64,000 nt of DNA from Fomitopsis serialis (lineage: Eukaryota; Basidiomycota; Agaricomycetes; Polyporales; Fomitopsidaceae). Numbering within the stretch: position 1 is the first letter of the stretch; each line of letters opens with the position of its first letter. The stretch is taken from assembly GCF_022376445.1 (NCBI RefSeq), contig NW_025954995.1:124001-188000 (forward strand), read 5' to 3'. Below, piece after piece: positions 11,320 to 22,491 of the stretch. Made by a program: the position numbers and the translations under genes. The notes beneath the pieces are model-generated. The model did no database searches. It saw only the letters and a program-made list of their open reading frames with translations, and had not been told where the DNA came from.

Positions 11320-11750
11320 TGATTACACATAATATTCCCTGATTTTATCTGCATTTTGTGAGCCCAGACTGAGCAGGTTAAGCAAAATTACCATTTTAGG
11401 AAGGTCAGCTACCCTATTTAGCAGGTTTGAGATGTCAGAGAATCTGTGGGCAGCATATAGGCTTCAAAAGAGAGACTTTTGAGGTGAAAAGGGATGCGCT
11501 CATGTGCACAGAGGCATTTGCATGTTTTTTTGTTTTGTGAATTGTGCCATGACCAGTGAAGGTAATGGGCAAGTCACAGCAGCTATAGACTCTATGACAT
11601 CATACCTATCACAGAGATTATTTTGGGAATTTTCCGCATTTTAGTGGGCCACACACAGTACAGCAGGTACAGTGCCACTAAGGAGCCTGTGGCTGAGATT
11701 CAAACTCAGCTCAAAACCTCGGCAGCCTGCCTGATTAGGGCAGAAAAGGG
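11320..11750 (+). repeat. diverged direct repeat, copy 2
   Basis: Second copy of the unit at 9,580-10,050, with collinear blocks. It runs straight into hairpin B, whereas copy 1 is followed by hairpin A only about 600 bp later. Confidence 0.7.
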
Positions 11751-11788
11751 CTTGTTGCACCAATCAGAGCAGCTCGGCATCCCTCTTG

Positions 11789-11845
11789 TGCCGTTCGGAG
11801 GTGCAACCGTGCCAAATTTCCGCACGGTTGCACCTCCGAACGGCA
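11789..11845. repeat. perfect 24-bp inverted repeat with 9-nt loop (hairpin B)
   Basis: The left arm 11,789-11,812 begins TGCCGTTCGGAGG and ends CCGTGC. The right arm 11,822-11,845 is its exact reverse complement, and the loop is CAAATTTCC. The arms are CpG-rich and unrelated in sequence to hairpin A, yet the same downstream block follows (here three bases after the arm). Confidence 0.95.
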
Positions 11846-11847
11846 TC

Positions 11848-11895
11848 TGGGCGCTTGATGGGCGCTTAGTAAGTGATGTAAGTGCGGACTGTTAC
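11848..11895 (+). repeat. conserved block 3' of hairpin B
   Basis: GGGCGCTTGATGGGCGCTTA leads into GTAAGTGATGTAAGTGC and ACTGTTACTG. It is collinear with 10,710-10,760, which makes hairpins A and B equivalent positions in two copies of one repeat. Confidence 0.85.
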
Positions 11896-12479
11896 TGTGC
11901 TTAAGAGAGCTTGTTTAGACTCCGAAAAAAGCGGAAAATTGAGACAATATTCAAAATGATCCAGGCAATGTGAATGAAGCTGTATATTGCATGGGTTTGA
12001 CATCAGATCAGATAGCATTCTCAATAACCTGGAAAGATGGTTGCTGTGGCCCCAGTGAGCTTATATAAGCCTGCTACTTCACTCTTGGAACTGCTCATGT
12101 ACTGGACAACCCTATAAGATCATAGTGTAAGTACACATTCAGGTATGTATCCCTAGATTGTGTCTGTGAGCAAGACAAAGCCAGCAGTGGATGCATAATT
12201 ACCATATGGCGTATGTGACCTCCCCAAAGAGGAATCATACACAAACAGGGGCATGTAGGGCTCAGAAAAATGCAGAAAGTCTATGAAATATACAGACACA
12301 TCAAAGACAAGTGTATGATTGCCCTGAGCTGCAATGGTTACCATTACATTGTATGCAAGGGCCATAATATGGCAAAAGATGCGCAGATTACCCATTATAG
12401 TCCTTGTTACCTGTATTATTGAAGCTACTGAGTAGTCCACAGTGTCTGAACTACACATATACATTGCAGTGTACATATA

Positions 12480-13025
12480 GATCATATTTGAGTCATAAAC
12501 AAGCAGATTGAATCTGCAGAGGCACATGTGCATTTTTTTGCTTTGCATTTCCTGGGTTAGCCAGCCACTGTATGCACTCAGTAAAATTCCTGTATACTCT
12601 CTGAATGAAGGGCTATCAGATGAGCATACTATGTATACTATGATTTGTTACTGGCTGAGACTATATAGGCACTACAGTGTGTAAGCGCTTGCAGCATTGA
12701 GCCACCCAGCTGCCAGTCACATGATATGTTTACCAGTTTCCTTATTGGGGGAACTGCTAAGGCGTTTCATGGGCCTCATATCCATAACTGAGCGCTTAGC
12801 CACTGCATTTGTTTGTATCTGTTGGTGCAAGTTGCGTTGTCTGGGAGTCTGAAATTTCAGACTCAGATAAGCAACCCATACTAACAGTTACTTATCTCTG
12901 CTTATCAGGGTGGCTGCAAGTCACGTGCACTGTGGGAACAAACTACCATTCCAGAGGAATTGCTAAGGCATTTCATGGTGGTCCATCATAAGAACGATAC
13001 CTTCGTACCTCAGGGATCGTAATAC
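12480..13025 (+). repeat. dispersed repeat, CpG-retaining copy
   Basis: This matches 24,170-24,680 in order over about 500 bp, for example GTCTGGGAGTCTGAAATTT, GTCACGTGCACTGTGGGA and CCTCAGGGATCGTAAT. Its right edge overlaps the start of the broken gene at 13.1 kb. An internal near-duplication (GAACTGCTAAGGCGTTTCATGG and GAATTGCTAAGGCATTTCATGG, given here as related 22-mers at about 12,750 and 12,957) suggests a composite unit. A shorter third copy is visible near 11,080-11,165. Confidence 0.75.
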
Positions 13026-14040
13026 CAGGTAGCTGTCGATGAAGGTGAGTCGCGATGTTGAGTTGAACGGGCCCTGAGCTCAACAGGTTTAGCACCATCG
13101 ACCCAAGACATTATCGCACGACTCAAGGAAGAGGACGCAGCCAAGTGTGACACCGAGATGGATAGACAAGGGGTGAAGCGGAAGGCGGCGGGTATGGAAG
13201 ACGAGGCAGGGGGAGTGACTGTTCGCAGGCAAGGTCTGGGCGACCTTCTCTTGGATGTGATTGCACTGGAACGTCTACAGTGAGTGAACACGACAACTGG
13301 GTGTCTATGGATAGGTGACAGCCAAGAACAGGGAAACCTTAAAGAGGAAGGTGCGAGAATACGAGAAGGAGCTGTCATCCGAGATGTACAACGAGATCGA
13401 CAACGAACGGGACAAGCTCCATACCAAGCAGCAAGATTGGCTGATGTGGCAAGCCCAAGTGATGGGCGCGACATTGCTAATCCTGGAGGAGGAACTCTGC
13501 GACTGTGAGTGGCCGACTCGTGCAACAACGGATGCGGAAAATGTCGTTTTATTGGTCCCATCCACGTACCCCCAACCTGTTTGCAAGCACACCCTTTTCC
13601 AAAGTTTCGTTTCGGCAGAGTGGCACCTCCGCAATGCTCATGCCAAAGACCTCCTGAAGAAAATCCGGCAGAAGCTTCATTTTGAAGTGTTCTTTTGCGC
13701 GCAAAACACGGGCTTGTATGGCAGCAAGCCCACACCAGGTATGCGAAGCTCAAGGAGACCAAGAGGGCAAAAATCCAGTCACTATGACAGGAGTACGAAT
13801 TCACCAGGACAAGGGTCGTTCGACTGGCCTCGGCGGATAATCCTTGCTCATTGGAACCTCTCACAGAGCAGCAGTGTCGCCCGCCAGTCATTGCTGATGA
13901 GAACACAGGTTGCCAAAATGAGCGTGTCTCATGGCTTTGGCGGGACAACACATACCACGGCGCTGGACGTTGGACAAGTGGGCGCTAGAAGGTGAGTCTC
14001 TGCAATAGTACGTGTCAAAGGCACACTGACGTTCTTCATG
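13026..14040 (+). pseudogene. transposon-like coiled-coil gene remnant (KDZ-like, tentative)
   Basis: Coding fragments on the + strand join across recognisable introns. The first is LKEEDAAKCDTEMDRQGVKR up to 13,279. An intron 13,280-13,331 (GTGAGT...ACAG) restores phase to ETLKRKVREYEKELSSEMYN and KQQDWLMWQAQVMGATLLI. After a further intron starting GTGAGT at about 13,505 come LVWQQAHTRYAKLKETKRAK and EYEFTRTRVVRLASAD. This charged, helical style and the closing SWLWR-type motif resemble the C-terminal part of proteins that accompany KDZ transposases in Agaricomycetes; that family call is inference. An in-frame TGA (13,785-13,787, likely from CGA) and unresolved phase near 13,600-13,700 make it non-functional as read. 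The 5' exon appears lost in the neighbouring repeat. Confidence 0.5.
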
Positions 14041-14094
14041 CAGCGGCGTGCGTCAAGTGGTTCTGGGCCAGTGCACGTGTAGCAAGATGGACGT

Positions 14095-14245
14095 ATTAGG
14101 AGTCGCACTAAATACACCACTATGTTCAGCACTACACTGTGCACTATGGAGCGCGCTAACCATCGGCACTAACCTGTGCACTAGGGATCGGGGTAAGGTG
14201 CGCACTAAAAGGTGGGATATGTTTTGCACTACAAATTACACTATA
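14095..14245 (+). repeat. array of GCACTA-like motifs
   Basis: GCACTA or close variants recur about eight times in 150 bp at irregular 15-25 bp spacing (for example CGCACTAAA, AGCACTACAC, TGCACTATGG, GGCACTAACC, TGCACTAGGG, CGCACTAAAAGG, TGCACTACAAA). It is not a simple tandem repeat. CACTA is the terminal motif of EnSpm/CACTA transposons, whose ends carry degenerate subterminal arrays, so an element edge is one possible reading. Confidence 0.55.
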
Positions 14246-17200
14246 TATTTGGGTAAGTCGTAGGCTACCTGTTGGGGCCCCAGTAGGTAGCAATGGAGGG
14301 ATGCGGACAATATTAGTGGATGAGGAGTGGGGGGCAAAGTATGTTATTTGGACAATATTGTCGGTCAAAGGTATCTTGCCAGGTGCATCTATTGAGCAGC
14401 TTTGTTGTCTCTTGTACTTGTATAAGGGCTCAAAGTCTCAAAATGTACATTCAATCCTTTAAAAGGACACATAAGTAACCCAGGTTTTTCCTGATGGCAG
14501 CCTAGCCCACACCCTACATCGCCGAGGATGGCTTGCATGTCGGCCACAATCCTGGCCATATGTGTCCTATATCTTGCCCCTGCAACCTCCCGATGAAGAC
14601 TTGTATGAACACGTCCACTACACAGCCAGGATCTCCACGCCAATCCAAAACAATCAGTCATACACACTTGGGAACACCATGACCCCGGTTACTCCAACCA
14701 TGGAGTCGCCGCATCTGCCTACACCCACTGTACCATCACACAGGAACCACCCCATCATGGACTACCTCCCCCACCCCAAAGACATCGCGGCCAACCCACC
14801 TGCGACTGCAAATGTGAGGAAGCCAGCTTCCAAATTTGGATTGTCCACAGTGGGCTCTGCACTCCAAGCGACAGCCTCTTTGTTGCAGGCCTCGAGCTCT
14901 CACGGACAGCTGATCCAACACAGGTGCAGGTGCCCGAAGAAACATCTGCTGCCCACCCGCACCTCCCCACCTCCGCCCGTCAACTACCCCTACCCACCGC
15001 CCAATGTGCTGGTGCAGCTCCCACCTGGCCCTGCCTTGGTCGCCATGTATGACATCTGGCCACAGCAGCACTGGATGGACTCACTGACCGAGCAGCCGTC
15101 CGAGCTCGCCAGTGCATCTGTGGACGCACACATCTGGAAAAGCTTCATTTGAGAATGACAAAGAAATATTGACAATAATCAGCATTTCTAGGTAAAGATC
15201 TGCAATACCACCTGTTCTTCGTTTCCCAGAGAATCACTTTTTCTCTTACCCCCCAGCACTTCCTGTGGGAATTCATGGCAATTACATTCAATACAAACCA
15301 CTTCTACGCACTCGCTGCACATTATCTGACGTGTATCAGAGTAATTTGGGGGATGTGCATTCTTTGTTTTGCTTTCTGGTTATGCAGTGTCATACAAGGA
15401 TCATTACAGAGTATAATGCATAATTGTTATTCTAGAACAACGACAATGACTCGGGACGAAGTACTACAACATAGCTCGCAGATCACATTGTTAGAGACGA
15501 GGCCGCCCTGCTTCTTTGTCATGTGGGTTTAGCAGCATGACTGCTGTCATTGCCTGAAGAGCCCTGGAAACAACAGTGGCAGCTCGTGCGGGAGGTGTTG
15601 AACAGGCACAGCGTACCCCCAACTGTCGACAAGCATGAGCAAGACGTGCTGAAGCCAGTCACAGACAGCGAGATGAGTTACCCCTCGCACCCAGTCAATG
15701 AAGCCGACTTGCTTCCTGATGAGTGGTAGGGAAGGCAGGGATGGGAGCAAGGGGAGACAGTGTCTGAGACCCTTCTTATGTAGAATGAGTTTGTCTGTGT
15801 AGGGTTGCTGCACTCCGTGTCCGCGATGGGTCCATCAGATGATGGATCCACAGTGTACGGCAGCAGGATGCCTTTCTTCATCACATACGTGAGTGCAGCT
15901 GCCAGTTCACAAAGTACAAAGTGTACCCATCAGTACACTGGTTCTGGTTCACAATGGACACACGACACAGGACTCACCAGCTGTGACATTAGCCACTTTC
16001 TTTGCAACCTTCTTCTCCTTTTTAACGTGTTTGTTGTGTACCTTGACCGCTGTTGATGAGACTTGTATCATCAGACTCGAGAATCTTGCACACCTTCACC
16101 TGGTGCTCGTACAGGTCTGGCATATTCTTCACCCTCGCCATTCATCCCCTCACATTCAAGCTCCACAGTGCGCCTGCTCTCGTCTGACGTGCCCACGACT
16201 TCCTTGCATGTTTGCTCGCCTGCTTCGTTACCCTCATGTCGCTCGCCTTCACCCACGCCTCCTTCCCACGCCCTGTTCCTCTTGACACGGCTCAGCTACT
16301 TGACGACCTCAAAATGACCTGCCCAGACGATCTGCAGGATGAACACTGGGCTGTGCAAGACCGCCACACACCCAGTAACCTCTCTGCAACCACCTGCTCA
16401 ATGGAGGTCTCTGAGGGACAGTGAGTGGCACGGTGAGGAAACACAATTCAAGAATATACTCACCTGAGCAAGGCTTCTGAAGCATTGTAAGCCTGTCCCA
16501 CACGTCTTTACGCAGTGTCAACAGCCATAATCTTGAATCAGTGCAATGGTCGATGCTGTTGTCCTCATTGCGGGCGGCTGCGACCAGTGTGTGTGGCTGT
16601 TGGGCGAGGTGTCCATGTCCGCTTGTGGGTGTGTCTGGCTCTGCCATACGCTCACGTATCCGTGCATGACTGTCATTCCAATCCAATGTGGTCTGATGAG
16701 TGAGGGTCTCATGAGCCAAGGTCCAACAAAACCACAGTCGGTACCAATCGACTCACCAGGCTAGTAGAGACCAGTGTCTTCAGTGAGCGACATGTCCGAG
16801 TGCTGCACTTGTGTGGTGTTGTTGACGCTGCACTCGCTATGGTCATCTGGATGCCGTCTGGTGCGTTGCGTGGAATGCTGGCTTGGGGTAAAAAGGTCAG
16901 TTCAGTCTCGCTGACTCGGGGCCGTCGGGTGGACTCACAATGATCTTGGCCTTGCTGGACAGTCTGTATACCGGCCTTGACACGCGAGAGGCGGCAATGG
17001 TGCAGGGCTTGTCTGCTGCCCATCAGGTATGCACATGGGCCTTCATGATGTACAGCAAGTGCAAGACGTGGACGGCACCACCGTCATGGGAAGGCATGTT
17101 GTGCGTGAACGAGGTATGCGACAGGAGCAGTGCTGAGAGGCATGACAAATGTGGGACAAGTGTGCAGGAGGAAATAACAGGTAAGTATGAAGTATGGACA

Positions 17201-17690
17201 GAACAGACAATCTTGCGACCAAAGATCTGACAATACCGGGCAGCTGGACAGGAGTCGTCAGGGAGGTTGCGTAGCCATGTCACCGTTGTGCTGGCAGGCC
17301 ACTATGACAACATGTACCTAGACTAAGCACCTAGCTCGGACTCACCTTAGAGCTTGTCAACGCAAGGAGCAGAGCCGTCAGGCTTTGGGATGATGTGGAG
17401 GCTGAGAGGAGCAAGGTGAGAGGTCGACGCAAGACGCAAGGCTTGCCACGAGAGCTGAAGTCCCAAGCACTGGTTCCAGAGTTTCCCGCACATATGCGGC
17501 TCTGGCTAGCACCGGATGTGCTCACAACTACACCTGCCCAACTGTGCCTCACTACACTTGACTTGCTGGGGAGTGGGCCATGTATGGCAATACGATCCCA
17601 GTTGTGTTGTCTGTGTCTTTTGTTTTCTGGTTCATCAAATTATCACTTCAATCTCACTTATCAATCATTATATGTATTATGTATTGATAC
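14246..17690. other. degraded coding-like region, unassigned
   Basis: GC and CpG are higher here than in the flanking deserts and several open stretches show splice-like ends, but I cannot build a complete gene or name a family. The longest + strand frame (about 14,680-15,152) is Pro/Thr/Ser-rich (contains RTSPPPPVNYPYPPPNV) and ends DAHIWKSFI. On the - strand, fragments such as DSRLWLLTLRKDVWDRLTML (about 16,480-16,540) end at a GTGAGT donor, and another ends MSLTEDTGLY near 16,760. On the + strand SRAVRLWDDVEAERSK precedes GTGAGA at about 17,416. The signals on both strands suggest old transposon genes. Confidence 0.35.
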
Positions 17691-19379
17691 ATACTAGTCT
17701 GTGAGACTAACTTCTGTGCTTGACTAGACCAAGCAGTTGTCAAGCTTTAACAATGATACTAACCTTGCACAAGCCAAATTTTATTCATCAGGGAGTATCA
17801 TAGTAGTAACAGAGATGTTTACATTCATATGGCTCAGCTCATCATCCTTAATGTGGTAACACAAATCCTGAGTCCTAAGTGTCCTAGACAATCCATAACC
17901 TTTCAAAAAAAATTATTGATTCCAGGTAGCTATGCCAATATTGCTATACAGCCATTACCCAATGATATGTGCAGTTGCACAGTTGCTCTTGCCTAACTGT
18001 AGCTAAGCTGTCCTGTTTTACCATGTCTGGGATATAATGTACTGTCTCAAACACTGAACAATGATACCACCTCAAACTGGCAGACTTTTCTATTACGTAA
18101 TCTGTGTAGAGCATGCTAATCAATGAATAATGATAATTATTAGAGTTCATTGTACCATTTGAGCTGGGTAGGGAGTCATATACTTCCCTACAAATTGTTA
18201 CTATACTGGCCTAGACCTTCCCAATGTCAAAGTCTGTTCAGGTTAAGTTTGGTACATTCATGATCCTTGTTCCTGAATTTTAGCTCATGCTGTGGAAAAA
18301 CAGTCAGTCACATGGTCAAGATACAGTATACTGGAATTCTCATCTGTATTCCTCCTCATCACTTGTCCCAACACCATTCCATAGCATGTCTCTGTCACTA
18401 CAGACATATGTAACAAGTTACTAGCAACAATCTGACCCAGACATTGTTACAAATATTCAATGGAGAGCAAGAACCTGTAAATAAGAATTATATCATCAAC
18501 ATCACTGTTTTTTCCTGCACAATAGCAGGCAGTCTGCATAAGTCTTTCACTCCTTCAGAAGGATCAGCTGTAGTCCAGAGCTTTGGGTGAGCAAAATGAC
18601 CACATATGTCATTCATTACTTCATTGATTTTCTGGAGTTTGGGATTTCTTTCTGAGCCTACACAAGGAGGTTAAGTGGCCTCAAAATGAATATCCTGCAC
18701 ATGTTCATGCTTTGTTCCATATGAAGGCTATGGAAATTATGAGGAGGTCTGTGAAGAAGCTATCACACAATCATGATTACTACTACATATGGCAGGTGCC
18801 CTCCCAATTGGCAATCTCACACTGGGCAATGCTTTGTGGGCCTAGTCAGCATACATGCATTATATGTGTCCTGTGTCCTGTTCTTGAAATGCTATTGTGA
18901 GACATTAAAAGTTGCTGATGCTCCTTCTCATGGATTACAGTGCTTTATGTGACCCATTTTGCATCTTTCCATAGTTATAGGCATTTGAAATTTTCTCAAT
19001 TGTGCTCTCTGTCTGTATCAATGACAATTAGCATAGTATGCATTCCTACATTCATTGGCACAGGGTGCTATGTAATGCAATTGCTGGGGAAAATAGTAGA
19101 CCCACTCTGTTGTGATTGTGAGCATATATCAGACATATTGGGAGCACACACATGGCTGTGTCTAGTGATATTGTTAGATGTGCATACTCTCACTTGTCAG
19201 GCTACATATGTACTGGATACCTCAATGTCATACTGTCTGAATCCTCAAACATTAAACATTGTGCTCTCATCTTGAGCATTCACTCCAAGATATCATAGAG
19301 TGGCCACAGGTAACACCCAATGTGGTACTGTTACTATTGTGTCATGAAAGTATGGCGTACCGTTTGATGCAAAAATCAA
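17691..19379. other. AT-rich CpG-depleted segment, no gene
   Basis: CpG-poor sequence of the same character as 6.7-12.5 kb. I see no coding region, RNA gene or clear repeat boundary in it. Confidence 0.6.
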
Positions 19380-19575
19380 TGCCCCCTACATACATTCAGA
19401 ACCACCCCTACATATGTTCGGCGCCCACTACATACACTTTTGTACCACTACATACATTTCCGCTGCACCACTACATATGTTTTGGCCGTGCGCACTACAT
19501 ATACGTACATCGTGCCGACTGTCCTACATATTCCACAACTTCAGACCACCCCCCTACATATTTCCATTACATAAT
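19380..19575 (+). repeat. array of CTACATA motifs
   Basis: CTACATA occurs eight times in about 180 bp, usually as CCCTACATA or CACTACATA followed by T/C-rich sequence (TGTT, CATT, TTCC). Spacings vary from about 18 to 40 bp. CpG is retained between motifs, in contrast to the desert on the left. It marks the right edge of the AT-rich segment. Confidence 0.7.
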
Positions 19576-21705
19576 ATAGTATTAGCGCGAATACGGTGTG
19601 CTTCCAAGTCCGTAAGCATTTTGGCACTTCGCTTGCTTTGTCGAGTGTGACGCGCTTGCTGCGAAAGAAAGCCCGGGCCAGCCGACCCAGGTAGTAGATG
19701 AATTGATCATTGTTGTTTTACCATATAATCTACGAGTTCTAGTGCAGAGCACAGGTACACCTGCGGGTGTCCCGAGGTGTACCCTAGTCGCCCCACTGGT
19801 ACGTCTCGCCTCTCCTCTCTTTCATCCGTGCTGACACTCATCCTCCCCTGTCCAGTGCCCATTCCTTCCCGTCCATACTCCACACTCGTCGCGCCTGGTG
19901 CGCCTCCTCGATCTTGCACGTCCACCCTTTGATCGCCGTGGTCGTAGCTCCGCAGCGAGCCGGCAGTCGCGAACGCAAGTCGTGCACGCGCACGCGATGC
20001 ACCTGGGCCTCGCCCGCGAACAACGCAGACAGATTCACCTGCCTGCGTACGTGCTCCCGCTTGTCTCTGCCACTCGCGCATGCTGACACTGTCCGTCCCT
20101 CACCACCGGACCCATCCTCCCCGTGGCAAGCCATCCCGTTCCCATCGCGGGTCTTCAGCTGCTGACTCGCCCAAGCTCGTCGTCCCGTCGCAACATCCGG
20201 GCATGTTTGCGATGGCTCATGACACCTGGTGTCTGGCTCGCATTGCCATCTGCGACCCACTCCTCTGCCTCCAAGTCCGTCTTCGTTAGCGAGCAAAGGG
20301 GTACATCACACCACGTAAGCCTTTCCGACTGTTGCTCACCTCTGTCTGTGTGCAGATCGGATCGCCTGTATTCCAGTGGCGGCATGTGGCATGGCATGCT
20401 CGTTCGTTCGAGGGACAGTCCGGACGCAGGGCGCGCAGCTCGCGGGGAGTGAGTAGGGCGCGATGCCCGCATTCAGTGGCCCCAGGACACAAGTAGGTAC
20501 GTGTTTTGGGTGCGCAGGCAGGTAGGGAAGACGGAGAGGCGCGCACCCCAGGGTTCGTTGGATCCCGCGCATATGGCTCAACCACTTGCGTACGTGTGTG
20601 GGAGGGAGGGATGGTGCGCAGGGACGTGCGCAGAGGCGAGGTGGGCTGGCGGGAGGGCACCTGGGCAGGATTCGGCACAGGCGGAGACGGAGACAAGGGA
20701 AGGCCACCCCACGCTTGATAGGCTACGCGGCGCGCGCGTCAGGTTGATGGTCCAGATGGGAGGCTCATGAGCGAGGGAGAGGGAGGAGAGCGAGTGGGCG
20801 CGGCGAGGTGCGTCGTGAGGCGCAGTGCAGATGACTGCGGGATGGACGATGCGGGGTCAGAATGATCACTGACCTGTTTGTCCGCTCGCAGCTCCCACTT
20901 GCCCCGTGCCCGTCCGTCTATCCGTGGGCTGCTCGCCAGCTTTGCACGTTCATCGACCATGTCTGCCCGCTGGGCAGTTGCCCAGCGTGCTCGTGGTCTG
21001 CGTGTGCTGCCGCTCGTCCGCTAGTTCGTTGGCCGTGCCTACCCCTGCGTGCCCACGGTCGTGGTGCACGTCAACGTGTCCCACGCCTGCCGTTAGTGAC
21101 CCTGGGCCTTTCCCGGCCCACCAAGTGCGTCTTGAGATGTGTTTGTGACGTGTTCATGGTTGACGCGGCGGTCTTGCATGTCCCACGCTTGGTGCGCTGT
21201 GTTCGCCAGTAGTGTGCCTGCGCTGTCAGAATGTGCGGGACAATGGCGTGAGTAGGTGTGGTGATGTCAACATGCGCGTGCGACAGCGGATATAAGTGGG
21301 GGAGCAAGAGAGGTGGTTTGTGGAAGCACACGTGCAGAGCTGTACAGGCGCTAACACGTGCGATGCGGGCGGGCACCGCACAGGCAGCGATGCAGAGCGG
21401 CGACGCTGGCGATTCACAAGGGCGTTGAGGGCGGTGGACACTGCCACTCTGGTAAGTGTCCTGGACACTCACAACGACCAGTGTTTGAACACTCGTACTC
21501 TCCGCGGCTGCAACAGAAATAACCACACCGCGGCTTAAATCCTACTGCGACGATTTGAACTACATGCAGTGCCTCAGCAGTCTCAGTCTGTTGCAAGTAT
21601 GCGTAACATGGATATAAAGCCGTTGACCTTCCAAATGGTTCTTGATCAACGAGAACTGCACGAAGTTTTAGAGCAGAACTAAACTGGATGAACCTCTGTA
21701 ACGAC
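19576..21705. other. GC-rich segment without a recognisable gene
   Basis: Overlapping open frames occur on both strands, as expected from high GC, but none shows a known domain. A GTAAGC...TGTGCAG pair on the + strand (20,315-20,355) could be an intron. Composition resembles host DNA rather than the decayed repeats. Confidence 0.35.
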
Positions 21706-22491
21706 TCACCTCAGGTCGATGGATGGAAGACATAGCTCGTCCTGATGTCGAGGCTGCCTGGGTGCGCCCTTCGTGATGGAGCTGGATGCATCGGCCGTGC
21801 TGGGTAGCACGCCGAACACGTCGTGCGTCGTGGCGGCGCAGAGCTTGTGAGCCAGACCGTCGGACTGCTTCGGTGGCTCCCTAAGGTCACCAACGCCAGG
21901 TGCAACGAGCTCAATGCTTGTTGTACCACACATTGGTGTGGGTGGCAGACTCAGAGAAGTCAAGACGAGAGCATGAAGGGGCACAGCGATCACACTTGAA
22001 GAGGTGTTGCATGTGTCCTGGGGATCGGCTGCGTGTGCATCGGGCAACAGGCTCGACGTACGTATAGCTCGATGCAGCATGATGGAAGGGTGGGGCGGCC
22101 CGGTAGAACTGGAGAGTTCGCTGGGCATGCTGCTCTTCGAAGTGGAATCTTGGTAGATGGTGGCGTGCACGGGCGGGCGTGCTTCGCACACATTCCAATA
22201 GAAGAAGGTAGTGGTGGATGCATCGAGCAACGGGCTCGACGCATCCACCGCATGCCTGGATAAAGAAACACAAGGAGGCGGCCCAGCAGAGCTAGGAGGC
22301 TCTCCGGACGTGCTGTCTTGCAAGTCGATAGCAACAGACGCAATTGCCGTGCTGCCAGTTGAGCCCAGTACCCTATTGATGTTGGAGGAATGCACGACGA
22401 GCTCGTTGACCATCGTGCAGCGTCTGGACGTGGGCACTGAGTTTGGTGATGCCCCGACCGGGGTCGCCGTCCTAAGGTGTGCCCCGGCCAT
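21706..22491 (-). CDS. hypothetical Ser/Thr/Pro-rich protein (probably an exon of a larger gene)
   Basis: The frame starts at ATG 22,491-22,489 and runs 261 codons. It contains two diverged copies of one block, seen as DLQDSTSGEPPSSAGPPP and YQDSTSKSSMPSELSSSTGPP, each followed by a LLDA or LLPDA segment. No domain is recognised. The last codons before the apparent TGA read CTG AG|GTGAGT, a consensus splice donor, so the ORF end is probably an exon end and the gene would continue to the left. The ATG overlaps the TGA of the next ORF (TGATG). A repeat-encoded product is possible. Confidence 0.4.
   Translation of the reverse strand: MAGAHLRTATPVGASPNSVPTSRRCTMVNELVVHSSNINRVLGSTGSTAIASVAIDLQDSTSGEPPSSAGPPPCVSLSRHAVDASSPLLDASTTTFFYWNVCEARPPVHATIYQDSTSKSSMPSELSSSTGPPHPSIMLHRAIRTSSLLPDAHAADPQDTCNTSSSVIAVPLHALVLTSLSLPPTPMCGTTSIELVAPGVGDLREPPKQSDGLAHKLCAATTHDVFGVLPSTADASSSITKGAPRQPRHQDELCLPSIDLR

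Noticed and set aside
13010..13951. A 313-codon open frame on the - strand
   Set aside because: It is opposite coding fragments on the + strand that have matching introns and sensible protein sequence; the - strand translation has no motif and is a shadow of the + strand GC pattern.
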